Assembly (NCBI GenBank): GCA_036925085.1 | Contig: JAUPFP010000030.1 | Coordinates: 1,686,884 to 1,750,883 of the forward strand | Source: Brachycybe producta | Lineage: Eukaryota; Arthropoda; Diplopoda; Playtdesmida; Andrognathidae | DNA: 64,000 nt | Reading direction: 5' to 3' | Part shown: positions 1-11,860 of the stretch, one piece after another | Position numbering within the stretch: the stretch's first letter is position 1 | How the letters are laid out: each line of letters begins with the position of its first letter | Notes under the pieces: model-generated | Told to the model about the DNA's origin: nothing | Databases searched by the model: none | Seen by the model: only the letters and a program-made list of their open reading frames with translations | Made by a program: the position numbers and the translations under genes

Positions 1-145
1 TTGGAACCCTTGCTCAGAGAGTTCCGAGTTAGAAATTCAAATTTTGTAAAAGGAACTGAAGTTACAGTTACTTAATATAAAGATCAGAATTCAAGAACGA
101 TACTTTGTACTTTTAAGTTTAACTCAAGGTGCCAAAGTTTCCTTC
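1..145. repeat. Family O repeat fragment at left edge
   Basis: The window opens inside a repeat with the phrase GGAACCCTTGCTCAGAGAG followed by TGAAGTTACAGTTACTTAAT. The same phrases recur several times, in both orientations, at 55480-56110 inside the first intron of TAF10. Here it sits downstream of the last visible SPSB exon, so it is probably intronic. No SOCS-box coding sequence could be found in positions 1-380. Confidence 0.6.
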
Positions 146-388
146 CTAAATTTGGTTAAAAAAGAGTCAATTCTACTGAATTTCAAATTAACTACAAGGA
201 AATTTACCATCAATACATTAATCTGGTAATATTTGCATAATAAATTGACCTAATTAACTTTTTTTTATGATTTCTTTTTCCGTTTCCACCTTCAAACCCC
301 TCAAAAAAAAAAGAAACTCTCCACACAGTAGACAATCGATACAAACCAGAAGTTCAAGAGGGAGAAGGTGTTTTTTTTCTATACTTAC

Positions 389-3300
389 GGTCGAGTCCTC
401 CGACGTAACCCATCGTAATCTCGCAGTGTCCCCAAACGGCACTCACAATAGGATACAACTTCCGACCTCTGAGCCCTCTGAAGGCCACTCCTAGGTACTG
501 ACCATCGGCCATAAAACTCAGCGTCCCCTCGTCCATGTCCAGCACCACGAGGAACGTGTCCGGAACCACGAAACTCTCGTCCGCGTTCAATATGGTCGGA
601 TACGTAACAGCCAGATTGTTCCTGACGTCGTGCAATAGTTTATTTCGACCCAGATCCCAACCCCACGACTCCGCGTTGTTTCCGACCAGCGACTGATAAC
701 CCGCGGAATGAAGAGGAGCCTCCTTGGTGGCCACTCCGACCACCGCGTGAGTTCCCCTCTGTCTAATGTTCCAGGTAACCTCCCACGCGTGGAGGCCCCT
801 CGTGTAACCTTGCTTACCCCTGATGCAGTCCGTACTCTGAGCCACCGGATGTCGATGGAACGTCAGAGGATCGTCTTCGCGCACAAAAATGTTAAGACTT
901 CGATCCTCGGGATTCCAAGAGTGCCGTAATTGAAATTCTCGACTTGCAGGAGGCATGTCTAGAAGCATGTCCAACCGAGGAGGTCGAAGGAAGTCCTGAC
1001 TGTTAGACAGGTCACGGGGTCTGTAGTTGTTGTTACCATTGTCACGGTTATTAACGGTTTTGTTAACTACACAACGAGAAAATAACGAGTTATTAACGAC
1101 TACAAGCGACTTCTCGATAGTAATTGGCACTTGAATCGATTCTTATTAATCGGATAGAATAGGATCTGATTCCAAATTGAAAATTCTATCAGATTCTAAT
1201 TAAAAAGTAAATTCTAGATCGTAAATTTTAAACAATTCCGATTAATAATCGTAAATTTTAAACAATTCCGATTAATAATCGTAAATTTTAAACAATTCCG
1301 ATTAATAATCGTAAATTTTAAACAATTCCGATTAATAATCGTAAATTTTAAACAATTCCGATTAATAATCGTAAATTTTAAACAATTCCGATTAATAATC
1401 GTAAATTTTAAACAATTCCGATTAATAATCGTAAATTTTAAACAATTCCGATTAATAATCGTAAATTTTAAACAATTCCGATAAATAATCGTAAATTTTA
1501 AACAATTCCGATAAATAATCGTAAATTTTAAACAATTCCGATAAATAATCGTAAATTTTATTTTATTCCGATTATAAATCGGAAAATTTTATCCGATTCC
1601 GATTATAAATCGGAAAATTTTATCCGATTCCGATTATAAATCGGAAAATTTTATCCGATTCCGATAAATCTGTATGATTTCGAAATCGCTTTGAAACTAT
1701 CGCGTATATAAAGAGGGGGAGGCGGTTACGTCATAATTATGACGTCATACTGACAATTGGAATCTTGATTCGAAAAAAAGAATCGCAGTTTTTTTAATCG
1801 ATTCAATTTATACGATTAATCGAAAGCAGACCAAAAAAAAAAAATCGATTCTTTGATTAATCGAACGAGAAATAAGTTACTTGTGAACGTACATGAAACC
1901 CGTTGTCCCATGTTCATGGAATGCGCATGCGCCTGTGGGTTGTGTTGTTGTTGTTGTCGGTTTCGATTCTGATGATTATTATGGTGATGATGATGAGAAT
2001 GATGATGACGAAATGTGTGTCTTAGAAAGTAGACCGTGTGGATTGCAGCTGAACGAGGTTTCGATTTGAAACTCGACTTAGACGACGGACAGAAACTCCG
2101 CCTGAGAAAATGGAGTCCGGCCGATCTGAGTGGATGATGAGTGGCCAAAAGGGCAACACTTCCGCTTCCTATTCCTCCTCCTCCTCCTCCTGTTGCTCCA
2201 CCTCCGTTATCGGAGGACAGGTTAAGAGGATCGCCTCGACGAGGAGGACTCCTCACTGATCCACTTTTGAACCTGAAAATATAATTAACATATTTTAATA
2301 ATTATAATTAAAAGAGAGAAACAACATTATGACGAAATTGAAAGCCTTATTTTTAGAAACTAGAAGAGTAAATATAAATCCTATAAATTGGTTTTATTTA
2401 ATGTGTAAACTGTAAACGCCCATCAAATTAAGAAACTAGAAGGACAACTCAATCAATTAAGGCGGGTATTACCCATATATTGATAGATCTTTCAAAATAA
2501 ACTTTTTATGTCAGTTTGAAAAATGACATGAAAACTTTACGCTATTTTAACTTTTTTTTTTTCTATAAAAAGTTTATTTTGAAAGATAATTCAACATGAA
2601 ATACTTTTTAAAGATGGTTCATTAACAACTGATTTTTTTAATCTAATTAAATTATTCTATCTTTCAGGCACAACATTTAAAAAAAAACTAGAAAGTGTTT
2701 TAGAAACTAGACGGGTAAGCTACGCATATTTTTCATGTTCATATTAAACTTTAAAATAAATTTTTTATAAACAAAGATTTAAAAAAAAATATCATCTGCT
2801 TAAAGTTTAGTCATTTTGAAACTTACTTTTTTTAAAAAAAAAAAGCTAATTTTGAAATATGTCAGTAATGAAAATATCCTAGTTTCTAAAACACATACCC
2901 GCATTTCATCATTTTGCAGCTGAAATACAAGAGAGTTCTAAAATCACCTGTTCCTTTAAAAAAAAACCAAGGTAAAAGTGATTCATTTTACTCTTCTAGT
3001 TAATAAAAAAAACACACATTGCTGACATTTCTTCAAGCGAAGAATAATAACCAGACAGAACTAATTCTATTCCATTGTTCTCTCTCTTTTCTTCATTTGC
3101 ATAAATCCAAACAATGGCTACTTAAAAAGAAATACTTAAAAAAAACGTTGTTATTTTCTCTCTCTTTCTCTTAGAATCTAAATAACATTTTTTTTTTATT
3201 ATTGAATGAAAGTTAAAAAAAATATAATAATAAATATCGATAAATCACGATTTTCTATTCTGGTCATTGACCCCAAAAGTATTAAGTAAATTTATGAAGC

Positions 3301-3726
3301 GAATAAAAAAGAGGGAGAGAGAGAGAGAGAATAGAAACAGAAACTGGAGGGGGTTGGAGGTAGAGGGTAGAAAATAAAAACTCCATACTCTCTCTAAGCG
3401 TTAAAAAAGGGGTCGAAAGAATACAGGCAATTAGAAATCGGGACAAACAGAAGTTGGCTCCGCCCCTTTTTATGACAACCGGCAACTTCTAAATTGGTTT
3501 GTTGTGTGGTTCGACGTTTGAAAAGGGCGGAGTATGTGACGTCAGACAACATAACCAACCAATTAGAAGTTGCCGGTCGTCATAAAAAGGACGGAGCCAA
3601 CTTCTGTTCATCCCGTTTTCTAAATTGCCTGTTTAAAAAAGGAGGAAATGGAGGAGGGGCCCATAAAAAACACAATCGAGAGAGAAACAAGACAACTCAA
3701 TCGATATTATGAGAGAACTGATGGAT

Positions 3727-3757
<31 letters not shown>

Positions 3758-5409
3758 CAATACAAAAAAAACAGATATGAAAATGTAATATTTTCATTTA
3801 GATATATTGATTCAAACTGTGATCAAATAACAAACAACTGATAATGAGAAACTAGCCGCGAATCGAATGGCAGAATCCTGAAAAAACAATACCAGGAGTT
3901 TAAAAAATCCTGATAGACAGAAGGAGAGATATACAACAGGCAATTAGAAAACGGGACGAACAGAAGTTAGCTCCGCCCTTTTTATAACGACCGGGAACTT
4001 TCTAATTGGTTGGTTATGTAGTCTGACGTCACATGCTCCGCCCTTTTCAAACGTCGAACCACACAACAAATTAATTAGAAGTTACCGGTCGTCATAAAAA
4101 GGGCGGAGCCACCTTTTGTTCATCCCGTTTTCTAATTGCCTGTTGGGAGAGATACAGATAGCGAAACAATTGGACGCAAATATAATAAAAGCATCCGGCC
4201 TCTTAATAATTTATTTATATAATAGAAATTCATTGAAATTTTAGATACTAGAAGAGTTAAAAAAAAAAAAACTATGTGAAAGTAATTTCATAATCGTATC
4301 TTTCAAAATGAACAATTTATGACCTATTGACGTTAAAAAAGTTCATCTATTTTTAATTTTTGCTAAAGTATCCAAATTTTCGTATATTTCAAGAAAAAAC
4401 TAAAAAGTGTTTTAGAAACTAGAAGGGTAGCTAGATATTCTTTCAAAATAAACAAAAACTTAAAAATATCATTTGCTTAAAGCATTTTCAAATCTGATAT
4501 AAAAAGCTTATTTTGAAAGATATCAGAACTTTGAAATATTAATAAGTTATTAAGCTACCCTTCTAGTTTCTAAAACACGTTCAAAGTTTCTCTTAATTTT
4601 GATCCTGAAAGACCAATTCCCATTAAAAAAAAAGTTTAAAATTTCTTTAAAATTTTTAAAAATTGAAATATATTATTTGAAGTTAGATTTAAGTTACTTT
4701 TACTCTTCTAGTTTATAAAGTACATTGAAATTCTTCTTCTTCTTCTTCTTCAAAAAAAAATACTTCTAAGAACACAAACACGTAGAATACAAAAAAGGTC
4801 AAAGTTTATAAAAGATAGAAAACTTGGCATTTCACAACTCGAACTCTGAAAATCCCGCAAGATGACAAGGTTTACAAATAATCGGCGGTATCCCTTTCGG
4901 TCGACAAGCCTCAGGGATTGGATTGGAGGCTAACAGTGACGTCAATAAAAAGTAATAGGGAGCGGTGAATGACAGAGCTACCAAAAAAAATATAACCCTT
5001 TCTCCCTAACCGAACCTAAACTAAACTATAACTATTTCGCTCCTCACCGCTCCCTATTAATTTTATTGACGTCACTGTTAGCCTCCAATCCAATCCCTGA
5101 GGCTTGTCGACCGAAAAAATTTCGACCAAAAGGGAACACACCGAATAATCTGTACTCATAATATAATCCCATAATAACTAGCCTCCACTTCCAAACCCTC
5201 GCGACCAGGGTTAACACAGCTGTTTCAACATAGAAACCCCTCCCCTGTGTTCAAGAGTAACTCACACATAGGAAACACTTGAGGGAACTGGAGCTAGAAT
5301 GAGAGTGACGATGACTCCGAGTTGTGTTCGGAACAGTGGTCACTGCACTATGACGTCACCAAAGGGCTAGACCAATATATTAATAAAAGCTCTCTTTTTT
5401 TTCCGGGTA

Positions 5410-5445
<36 letters not shown>

Positions 5446-6082
5446 GAACAGAAAAAAACGGGGTCATTACTATCACTCGACGTGAATCATGAAAATCGTG
5501 ATGAACAATTCTAGTATATAATAATAATCGACAACATCACACACTCATTATTGTTCATTAAACAAAATTAACCTCAAAAAAATAACCGGACCATCCCTCC
5601 CCCTCCTATGGTAAAAAAAAACCATATCAAATGTTATTCTATGAAGACGACCGCCATTTTCTATCAGGAAGACGCGTCATCTGCTACGAAAATTTCTGTC
5701 CGAATTTTACCGTTCAAAGCACGTTAGTTCAGAAAACAAAGACTTGTTATCACCGCGTGCATATATTAAAATGACAAATATCTACTTCAACTGTGGGTTA
5801 TTCTTCTGCATGGGTCAGAATAAAACACGGAAACAGAAGGAAACTGACGGAAATGCGCGGGAAAATAAATATTAGGCTACTATAGGCCATACAAGGCACG
5901 GGAAACACATACAAACACACGCGGAAATGCAGCGGAAAACACTTATAAGCACACGGAAAAATGCTTATGTTTGTTAAGTGGTTTCCGCACTTTTCTGTGT
6001 GTTTATAAGTGTTTTCCGCACTTTTCCGTGTGTTTGTTAAGTTATCCTTACTTTTCCGTGTGTTTGTAAGTTTTCCGCACTT

Positions 6083-6140
<58 letters not shown>

Positions 6141-7113
6141 CCCGTGCCTTGCATCGCCTATATATATTTATTTTTCCGTGCGTTTCCGTCAGTTTCCATG
6201 TTTTAGTCTGACCCGAAGAAGAAAGTTCTAACAAAATTCAGCTTTCCCCCCCCCCCCCCCTTTTCTGTCTAATAAATAGAACAGAATTATTTAAATTACA
6301 TAAATTTATTTTCAGTTCGTGTTTTCTGCTTGTGGAATCTTGGCTATAAAAAAATACTGAAGGTATTTTAGATACTAGAAGAGTAACTGAATCACGTTAA
6401 CGTATTTAAAAAAAAATTAAACTTTTATAACCTTTATTCCTTTACAAGTGATTCCAATTTACTCTTCTAGTTTCTAAAACGCTTTCAATTTCTTCTTGAA
6501 AGCAGATCCCACACATGCAGGAAAAACACCGTTTTAAAAACAGAATTTCATTACTTTAAATAATTTATTATATTTTCTACGAAATGAAACAAATTAAGAG
6601 AAATTCTATTTTCAGTCAGCGTTTTCTGCATATTGAACCTTTAGCCTTATTTTCTGCTTCTCTAAAATGCAGAAACGTAAACACAAAAAAAAGATGCCTT
6701 ATTCCATCATTTGCATATTTTGCAACTTGCACAATCGCGAATTTTATAAAAATATACCGGTTTTTTTTTCTCTCGACATAAATATTATTCTTATACCTGG
6801 CGTCAATACTCCTCCATTCGTGTAACGCACACAACAACCATGAATTAAGGGGCAATTGTTGTGTACTGTAACCCTGATGATGATGATGATGATTACACCG
6901 ATGATGATGATAACAAAAACAATAAGAAGGACTGTTCAGACCAGATGATGACCACGAGGAAGAGGAAGGTGAGGAGGAGGAAGAAGAGGCAGCAGCGGAA
7001 GTGAGAGAAGATGAAGCGGAAGTGACCAAAGAAGAAGACGTGGTTGTAACTGCTGCAAGACTGGAAGACATTTGATGTGGAGGCCAAGGAATCAAAAACA
7101 AACACGGCTTCAT
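389..7113 (-). CDS. SPRY domain/SOCS box protein, SPSB1/4-gustavus type (3' partial)
   Basis: Substrate adaptor of a Cullin-5/Elongin B-C ubiquitin ligase; the fly homologue gustavus binds Vasa. Seen here as three minus-strand exons. Exon A is 6797-7113, with ATG at 7113 or 7071 and donor AG|GTATAAG. Exon B is 1893-2272, with acceptor TTTTCAG and donor T|GTACGT. Exon C is 389-1066, with acceptor GTGTAG and donor C|GTAAGTAT. Phases fit at every junction (317, 380 and 678 nt). Exon B ends with MGQRVS, the family's usual N-terminus, and exon C continues with [25 protein letters not shown] and the whole SPRY domain ([54 protein letters not shown]), ending GLD plus one base. Family members continue with P and then the SOCS box, which must lie beyond the left edge. 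Everything 5' of MGQRVS (226 codons, Ser/His/Gln rich) is open and in phase but may be untranslated; the conservative start is 1911. Confidence 0.88.
1219..1672. repeat. 30-bp tandem array with 31-bp variant tail
   Basis: A 30-bp unit containing ATTCCGATTAATAATCG repeats in strict phase from about 1219 to 1560, about eleven copies, with ATTAATAATC changing to ATAAATAATC in the last copies. It is followed by about three copies of a related 31-bp unit (ATTCCGATTATAAATCGG) to 1672. Each unit holds a short CGATTAATAATCG near-palindrome. It lies in the SPSB intron between the MGQRVS exon and the SPRY exon. Confidence 0.93.
1702..1747 (-). promoter_or_regulatory. Possible internal promoter: paired CRE sites plus TATA
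   Basis: Read on the minus strand, a symmetric pair of CRE-like sites (TGACGTCATAATTATGACGTAA, 1726-1747) is followed by a C-rich CCGCCTCCCCCTC box and then TTTATATA (1705-1713). This is the order expected of a compact core promoter facing the SPSB SPRY exon. It is intronic for the long transcript, so it would give a shorter 5' end. The TATA string is near-symmetric and could also act on the plus strand. No transcript evidence is available. Confidence 0.3.
2340..2960. repeat. Family A MITE-like foldback (SPSB intron)
   Basis: The strand reads AGAAACTAGAAG..., then ATCTTTCAAAATAAACTTTT, then its reverse complement AAAAGTTTATTTTGAAAGAT, and closes near 2880 with CTAGTTTCTAAAACAC. A second internal TTTTAGAAACTAGACGGGTA at about 2698 suggests two overlapping copies. 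Confidence 0.75.
3423..3632. mobile_element. Family B MITE (SPSB intron), full length
   Basis: 210-bp element with ends ACAGGCAATTAGAAATCGGG and its near complement closing with GCCTGT. The arms carry GGCTCCGCCC...TATGACAACCGGCAACTTCTAA, and the centre has TGACGTCAGAC. A (GA)n tract precedes it. No clear target duplication is seen here. Confidence 0.85.
3936..4143. mobile_element. Family B MITE, second copy in SPSB intron
   Basis: Same terminal and arm sequences as the copy 300 bp to the left (ACAGGCAATTAGAAAACGGG ... TTCTAATTGCCTGT). The two copies differ at scattered positions and are separate insertions. Confidence 0.85.
4235..4640. repeat. Family A MITE-like foldback (SPSB intron)
   Basis: Contains TTTTAGAAACTAGAAGGGTAG at about 4410, then the complementary arm AAAAAGCTTATTTTGAAAGATAT and CTACCCTTCTAGTTTCTAAAAC ending near 4580. 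A degenerate outer copy begins at about 4235 with TTTTAGATACTAGAAGAGTT. Confidence 0.75.
4895..5116. mobile_element. Family G terminal-inverted-repeat element
   Basis: Arms of about 80 bp are nearly perfect complements. The left begins TTTCGGTCGACAAGCCTCAGG and the right ends CCTGAGGCTTGTCGACCGAAA. Both arms include TTGGAGGCTAACAGTGACGTCAATA and AGGGAGCGGTGA. The loop is about 60 bp. Only one copy of this family was noticed in the window. Confidence 0.8.
5412..5440. repeat. (CT)n microsatellite
   Basis: Uninterrupted CT dinucleotide tract within the long SPSB intron. Similar GA/CT tracts occur at about 3310-3330, 3728-3752, 54386-54420 and 62581-62608. Confidence 0.9.
5798..6225. mobile_element. 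Family N inverted-repeat element around a (GT)n tract
   Basis: The left arm (TTCTTCTGCATGGGTCAGAAT, then ACACGGAAACAGAAGGAAACTGACGG) is complementary to the right arm near 6170-6225 (CCGTCAGTTTCCATGTTTTAGTCTGACCCGAAGAAGAA). Inside are repeated TTTTCCGTGTGTTTGT motifs and a pure (GT)n run at about 6088-6138. The apparent His-Thr ORFs here are translations of the dinucleotide run. Confidence 0.75.
6355..6500. repeat. Short degenerate Family A copy
   Basis: TTTTAGATACTAGAAGAGTAAC at about 6369 and the inverted ACTCTTCTAGTTTCTAAAACG at about 6461 bracket only about 70 bp, so the inner arms are lost. Confidence 0.6.
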
Positions 7114-8730
7114 AGCTGCACTTCCGGAACAGAAAAAAAACAAAACGAAGGGACTCCTCCACACCCGCCGTCCTCCAAGGATCTACTTCCCCTTCAACCT
7201 TCTTCTTCTCCAAACTTATCACCTTAGAAAATTACAGAAAGAAGACAAAAAAAATACGTTTTTCCGCGAAATATTTGCAGAAAAAAATAGCAGAAAATTA
7301 AGAAAACAACAACTCTCTTGTTTTCCGTCTTAGAAAAGAGAAATATTTCCGACCTTTTTTGTTATAGGAACTGCTGAGGGGAAGTAAAAAAAAGGACAAG
7401 TGCCAAAAACGGAAGAAGAAAAAGAGAAAACAGTAAAACCCCACCTTCATTCTGATTGGATAGAAAAAACCGACATGAACAACGCCCTTATTGGTGTATT
7501 TTAGAAAAATAAAGAGAGAGAGAGAACGAGAAAAAAACTAGAAAAACCAACACACTCAACATTATGAGAAATATTCTTCTTCTCTTTCTGTAATGTATCG
7601 ACCCGAAAATATGGATGAATCCATTTTATAGTAAATTGCAAAATACATAATAGGCATCTATCTGTATTTTTTCAGTAAAATACCTTAAAAATCACTAAAA
7701 ATTAATCATTTTTCCGTCTGCAAGTTACAAATTAATTTAAAAAAGGTTTGCTAAAACCACTAAACTTAAAACACAGTCTGCACATTTTATTTTAATTGCA
7801 AAATGAAGACTTGTTAGAGGCTAGAGTTTCCTAGGAGGTGACTGATGCAAGTGACTATAAAACTAGCCTCTAAACAGTGTTTTTATTGGAAAAAAAACTC
7901 ATTTCTAATTCTCAACATAAAACCTTTGAGAATTTAAAGCCGAAATTCAAGAAGGAAAAACTTCGTTATTTTCAACTTAGGTCCTTCTCAATTACGGATA
8001 CCCACAAAGGCCACACAACTCAAAAGTTATGATTGTCTACAAAATTAATTGCAAATATCCATGATTAAATTATGCATATTTGAATTACAGATATAAATAT
8101 TGGAATTATGCATAATTAATTGGAACCTTTTTTTTTTAGATGAACGGCTCTCCATAAAGGTTCAATCACAAGTGCAGAAAGAAGAGAAGAAAAAAAAAAA
8201 CCACGCCTATAGAAAATGGAAACCCAGAAAAGGAGAGACTTTTTCAGTAAAAAAAAATCCATCCGTATCCCAATAGACATCAATGATTATGGCCATATCT
8301 ATCTTTCTATCTTCCCCCCCCCCCTTTCTCTTCAGATAGAAAAATAGGCAAGAGACATGAGAAGAGGGGAAAATAGACAGAGAAAATCCAAAGGGAGACA
8401 TGGGAAGGAAGGGGAGAGAGAGGTGGAGAAGTACTGTTTAGAAAATAAGCAAAAAAAAAAAACCAGGGTGATTGAACCCAGAAGAGAGAAACACTCATCA
8501 TCACCATTAATGAATGATAGAAATCCCCTCCCCCCCCCCCTTTTAATGAAACATTTTCACAAATTAAATTTCAAACACAAAAGAAACATCTAATTAACTA
8601 TATTTAACTAATGAACAATCAGCTGTTAACTAAACCCTGTTCGAAATCAGCTGTTCTCTCTCTCATGGTTTGTGTGAACAGCTATTTTCAAACGCTTTTT
8701 ACCCCGTATTTTCAGAAAAAAAAAAAAACT
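7114..8730. other. Spacer/5' region upstream of SPSB exon A, no gene seen
   Basis: On the minus strand, the T-rich stretch and GCAG just before the ATG at 7113 could be a splice acceptor or leader of SPSB exon A. Beyond it are purine-rich and A/T-rich runs and a small foldback with TTAGAGGCTAGAG ... CTAGCCTCTAA (7814-7878, Family E). Apparent ORFs at 8200-8600 are translations of homopolymer and GA-rich sequence. Confidence 0.5.
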
Positions 8731-8734
8731 AAAT

Positions 8735-8990
8735 TAAAAGAAACTAGAAAAGTATTTTTAGAAACTAGAAGGGTAGTAGTAGCTCAATTTACTTAAGAAT
8801 ATTATCATTTTTAATATCTTTCAAAATAAACTTTTTATAATGTCTGCTTAAAGTTAGGTGTCATTTTAAAACTGAAATAAAACGTTTATTTTGAAAGATA
8901 TCAAACATGAAAATATTCCTAAAGTGATTGAGTTGTTACCCTTCTAGTTTCTAAACCACTTTCTAGTTTTATTTAATTGTACTCTTCAAA
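8735..8990. repeat. Family A MITE-like foldback
   Basis: Opens with TTTTTAGAAACTAGAAGGGTAG, includes ATATCTTTCAAAATAAACTTTT and its complement, and closes with GTTACCCTTCTAGTTTCTAAA at about 8935-8955. Confidence 0.8.
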
Positions 8991-9437
8991 AAAGATAGAA
9001 TAATCAAAGAGTTCAACAGGAAGCCCAGTTTACATTTTAAAACAACATTAAATTGTTAAAATATCCTTATTTTCGCCTCTAATTAATAAGGTTAATTAAT
9101 AGCCTCTTCCTCTCAACCTGTCACCTTCTCTTAAATGAAGTGCTGAAGGTGAAAGAGGAAGGAAGGAGGCTTCTTCTTCTCTATTTTAGGAGTCGACAAA
9201 ATTGACGTGACGACTACACGTCGACGACAACCTCAAAATGACTTTTCAGATCAACTTTTTTTTTTGTCCAAGTATGTTTTTCTTAGACCCAGGTACATAC
9301 GATCAATTCTAGCTTGTCCATTCTTTGATTTTTTGAAATTGTACATGTGGGAACCGCGCCTATTCTATTTTTTTAAACAAATTGTTCAATTTTCTCATCA
9401 CTGCAAAGCTTCACTTTTAGACCATGTAGGATTGTAG

Positions 9438-10030
9438 GGGGTCTAAATTCAAATTAAATGTGTTTAGGTCAATTATACGGAATCCAGTTAAGGACATAAA
9501 CCCCCCAAAAAATTGACTTTTATTATTAATATTTTAAATTGAAATAACTAAATCAATATTTTCTCAATAGTTTATATATTATATTTAAGTATTAACTCAA
9601 TATTTTCAGATTATTAATCTGAATAAATTGAATTCGACGACATATTGTTTGTTTGTCCTTCACAGGGCTCTGTAGAACACACTTATTATTTAAAAGCATT
9701 TAAATTATCAGGTGCGTACTAGGTCTAATATACCTTGTGCACACATGAGTTAAATGAATTCAAATTAAATGTGTTTAGGTGAATTATACGGAATCCAGTT
9801 AAGGACTTGAAGACCAAATAAAAATTGACTTTATAATTAATATTTTAAATTGAAAAATACTAAATCAATAGTTTATAAATTATATTTAAGTATTAATTCA
9901 ATATTTTTCAGATTATTAACTGAATAAATTGAATTCGACGACATATTGTTTATTTGTCCTTCACAGTGCTCCGTAGAACACGCTTATTATTTAAATGCAT
10001 TTAAATTATCAGCTGTGTGTACTAGGTCTA
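9438..10030. repeat. Family D repeat, two tandem copies
   Basis: Each copy (about 9438-9720 and 9745-10030) runs from AATTCAAATTAAATGTGTTTAGGT through TTATACGGAATCCAGTTAAGGAC to GACGACATATTGTTT, then TTCACAG(G/T)GCTC(T/C)GTAGAACAC and ATGCATTTAAATTATCAG. The tandem arrangement may be a local duplication. A third copy is at 17130-17425. Not recognised as a known family. Confidence 0.75.
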
Positions 10031-10326
10031 AGGATTGAACTAAAAGCGTTTATGTTTCCACGGCCAAGTCAAAATTGACCGTATGTACCCAGCTTTAACC
10101 TCAAACTCCTCCGCTTCAAACAGAACTGTTTTTTAAACTCACCATTACCGTCACGGTTGCATAAAATGCAACACCGATTTGAGTTTAAAAACGTGCTGAA
10201 CGTGCTTGTTTTTTTTAGTAAAAAAAAAGACGTTAGAGGCTAAAGTTCACTTGTCAACAGATGCTAGTCAGTACAGTTTTAGCCTCTACCCCGAGTATTT
10301 TTATTGGATAAAGTATTAATTACTAG

Positions 10327-10770
10327 AGGCAATCGGAAAAAAATTATGTTCAGTCAAAGAACCTTGGTCAGAGGCTAATAAAACTAGTATCTTAAAATTA
10401 TTTTTGACTAGAAGTCTAGGGGACTCATTACAGAAAAAAAAATCATAAAATTATGACAGTCATACCTTATGATGTCACTCCTTATGCGCTATTATTTTAT
10501 GTGCGTCACATTATTCTGCACACCAGTGAATGACAGTCATTGTCATAATAATATTTTGTAATTGTTACAAGGTTTATGAGCTAAATATGACAATTTACCA
10601 TCATATGACAGCAGTCTATATTGCCTTTCTGTAATGAAGCCCTTGTTTTTTTTTTTTTGACTGAAAAACGCAATTTTTCTAGTTTGATCAAGAATACTTT
10701 TAGATACTAGTTTGATTTTTAGCCTCTAACCAAGGTTCTTCGACTGAAAAAAACACATTTTACCGGTTGC
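10327..10770. mobile_element. Family E inverted-repeat element
   Basis: The left arm (CAATCGG ... TCAGTCAAAGAACCTTGGTCAGAGGCTAATAAAACTAGTATCT) and right arm (AGATACTAGTTTGATTTTTAGCCTCTAACCAAGGTTCTTCGACTGA ... CCGGTTG) are complementary over about 65 bp. A shorter relative with AGAGGCTAAAGTT ... TTTTAGCCTCTA is at 10219-10290. Confidence 0.75.
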
Positions 10771-11504
10771 TAAATCATGGTTGGTTGATCTAGTGAATAT
10801 AATAATAAGATGACATAAGCGATTTAGGTCAAGATCTTCAGATAGGGCCACTGAAACCTTGGAAAATTGGAATTATATCAATTGGACACCAGGGGTCGTG
10901 TCATAAGTTCATAATAACCTCATGACCATCCATCATCATCACCACCACCACCACCACCCACCAACAACAACAAAAAACCAGACCCACATGCTCGAATATT
11001 GTGGCACGGATCATCAATAACAGCACTGATGAGGCTCACAGTCCTACCAACTCCTACTTACTCCTGAGGTCCTTTCTCCTCTAAATCAACCCCCTCCTTC
11101 CAATTCCTCAGGACCAACGCAGAGGGTTCATAAAAACAATAAATACAACCCCCCTCCAGCTCCCCAATGTTTCATAATAAAAATCTATCCAGCCCCCCCC
11201 CCCCTCCCTCTTAAGACCCAATCAATATCTATCTATTATCTATGCAGGAGGAGGTTTTCAACTCCCTCTTAAGTACTTTTCCGTTCATCCACCCTAACCC
11301 TCGCTCGTATCTAGGCAACCGAATCAACCCTTTTTTTTTCTGAAACAGATCAACTGTAACTTGGTAAACAGTTTATCACATCACCCTGTACAAGATAGAC
11401 CTATGAAGATACATAATAATTGAAATCCCTCCAATCACCGACGAGCTAAGGTCCAAATTCAAGAATGGGAAACTTGACTCTTGAGATGTCATTTTGAACT
11501 CTTC

Positions 11505-11790
11505 ATTATTCTGTTCTGTCTTTCAGAAAAGCAAACTAGGCAGTGTTTTAGAAACTAGAAGGGTTGTTGCTCAATTACTTTAAATGATGTATTTTCATGT
11601 TTTGATATCTTTCAAAATAAACTTTTTAAAATTAAAATTAAAAAATTAAAAATAAATATCATCTGCTTAAAAGTTTGGTCGTTTTTTTTAAACTCTCATA
11701 AAACGTTTATTTTGAAAGATAACAAACATTTAAATACCCTTATGTGATTGAGTTACTCTTCTAGTTTCTAAAACACTTTTACTAGAGTTC
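11505..11790. repeat. Family A MITE-like copy
   Basis: Left end TTCTGTCTTTCAG, then GTGTTTTAGAAACTAGAAGGGT. The right arm is ATAAAACGTTTATTTTGAAAGATA and ACTCTTCTAGTTTCTAAAACACTT. One of the cleaner copies. Confidence 0.82.
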
Positions 11791-11860
11791 ACGGGTCATT
11801 TTATACCTTAAATAAATGGGTTTTTAAAAAAAAAAACATGTTTTAATTTAGATGTCATAA

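Noticed and set aside
1128..1130. Start codon for the SPRY-domain frame at 1130
   Set aside because: The codon is GTG, not ATG. A phase-compatible acceptor at 1067 and the MGQRVS exon explain the 5' end better.
5798..6234. Three ORFs rich in His-Thr, Cys-Val or Val-Cys repeats
   Set aside because: They are translations of a (GT)n microsatellite inside an inverted-repeat element and have no conserved sequence.
6616..7164. Independent Ser-rich gene on the minus strand
   Set aside because: The frame ends at a donor whose phase matches the next SPSB exon, so it is better treated as a 5' exon of that gene, although translation is unproven.
8207..8593. Overlapping ORFs on both strands, some with charged or hydrophobic stretches
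   Set aside because: The region is homopolymer and GA-rich, with a C-run. No domain, splice context or family resemblance.
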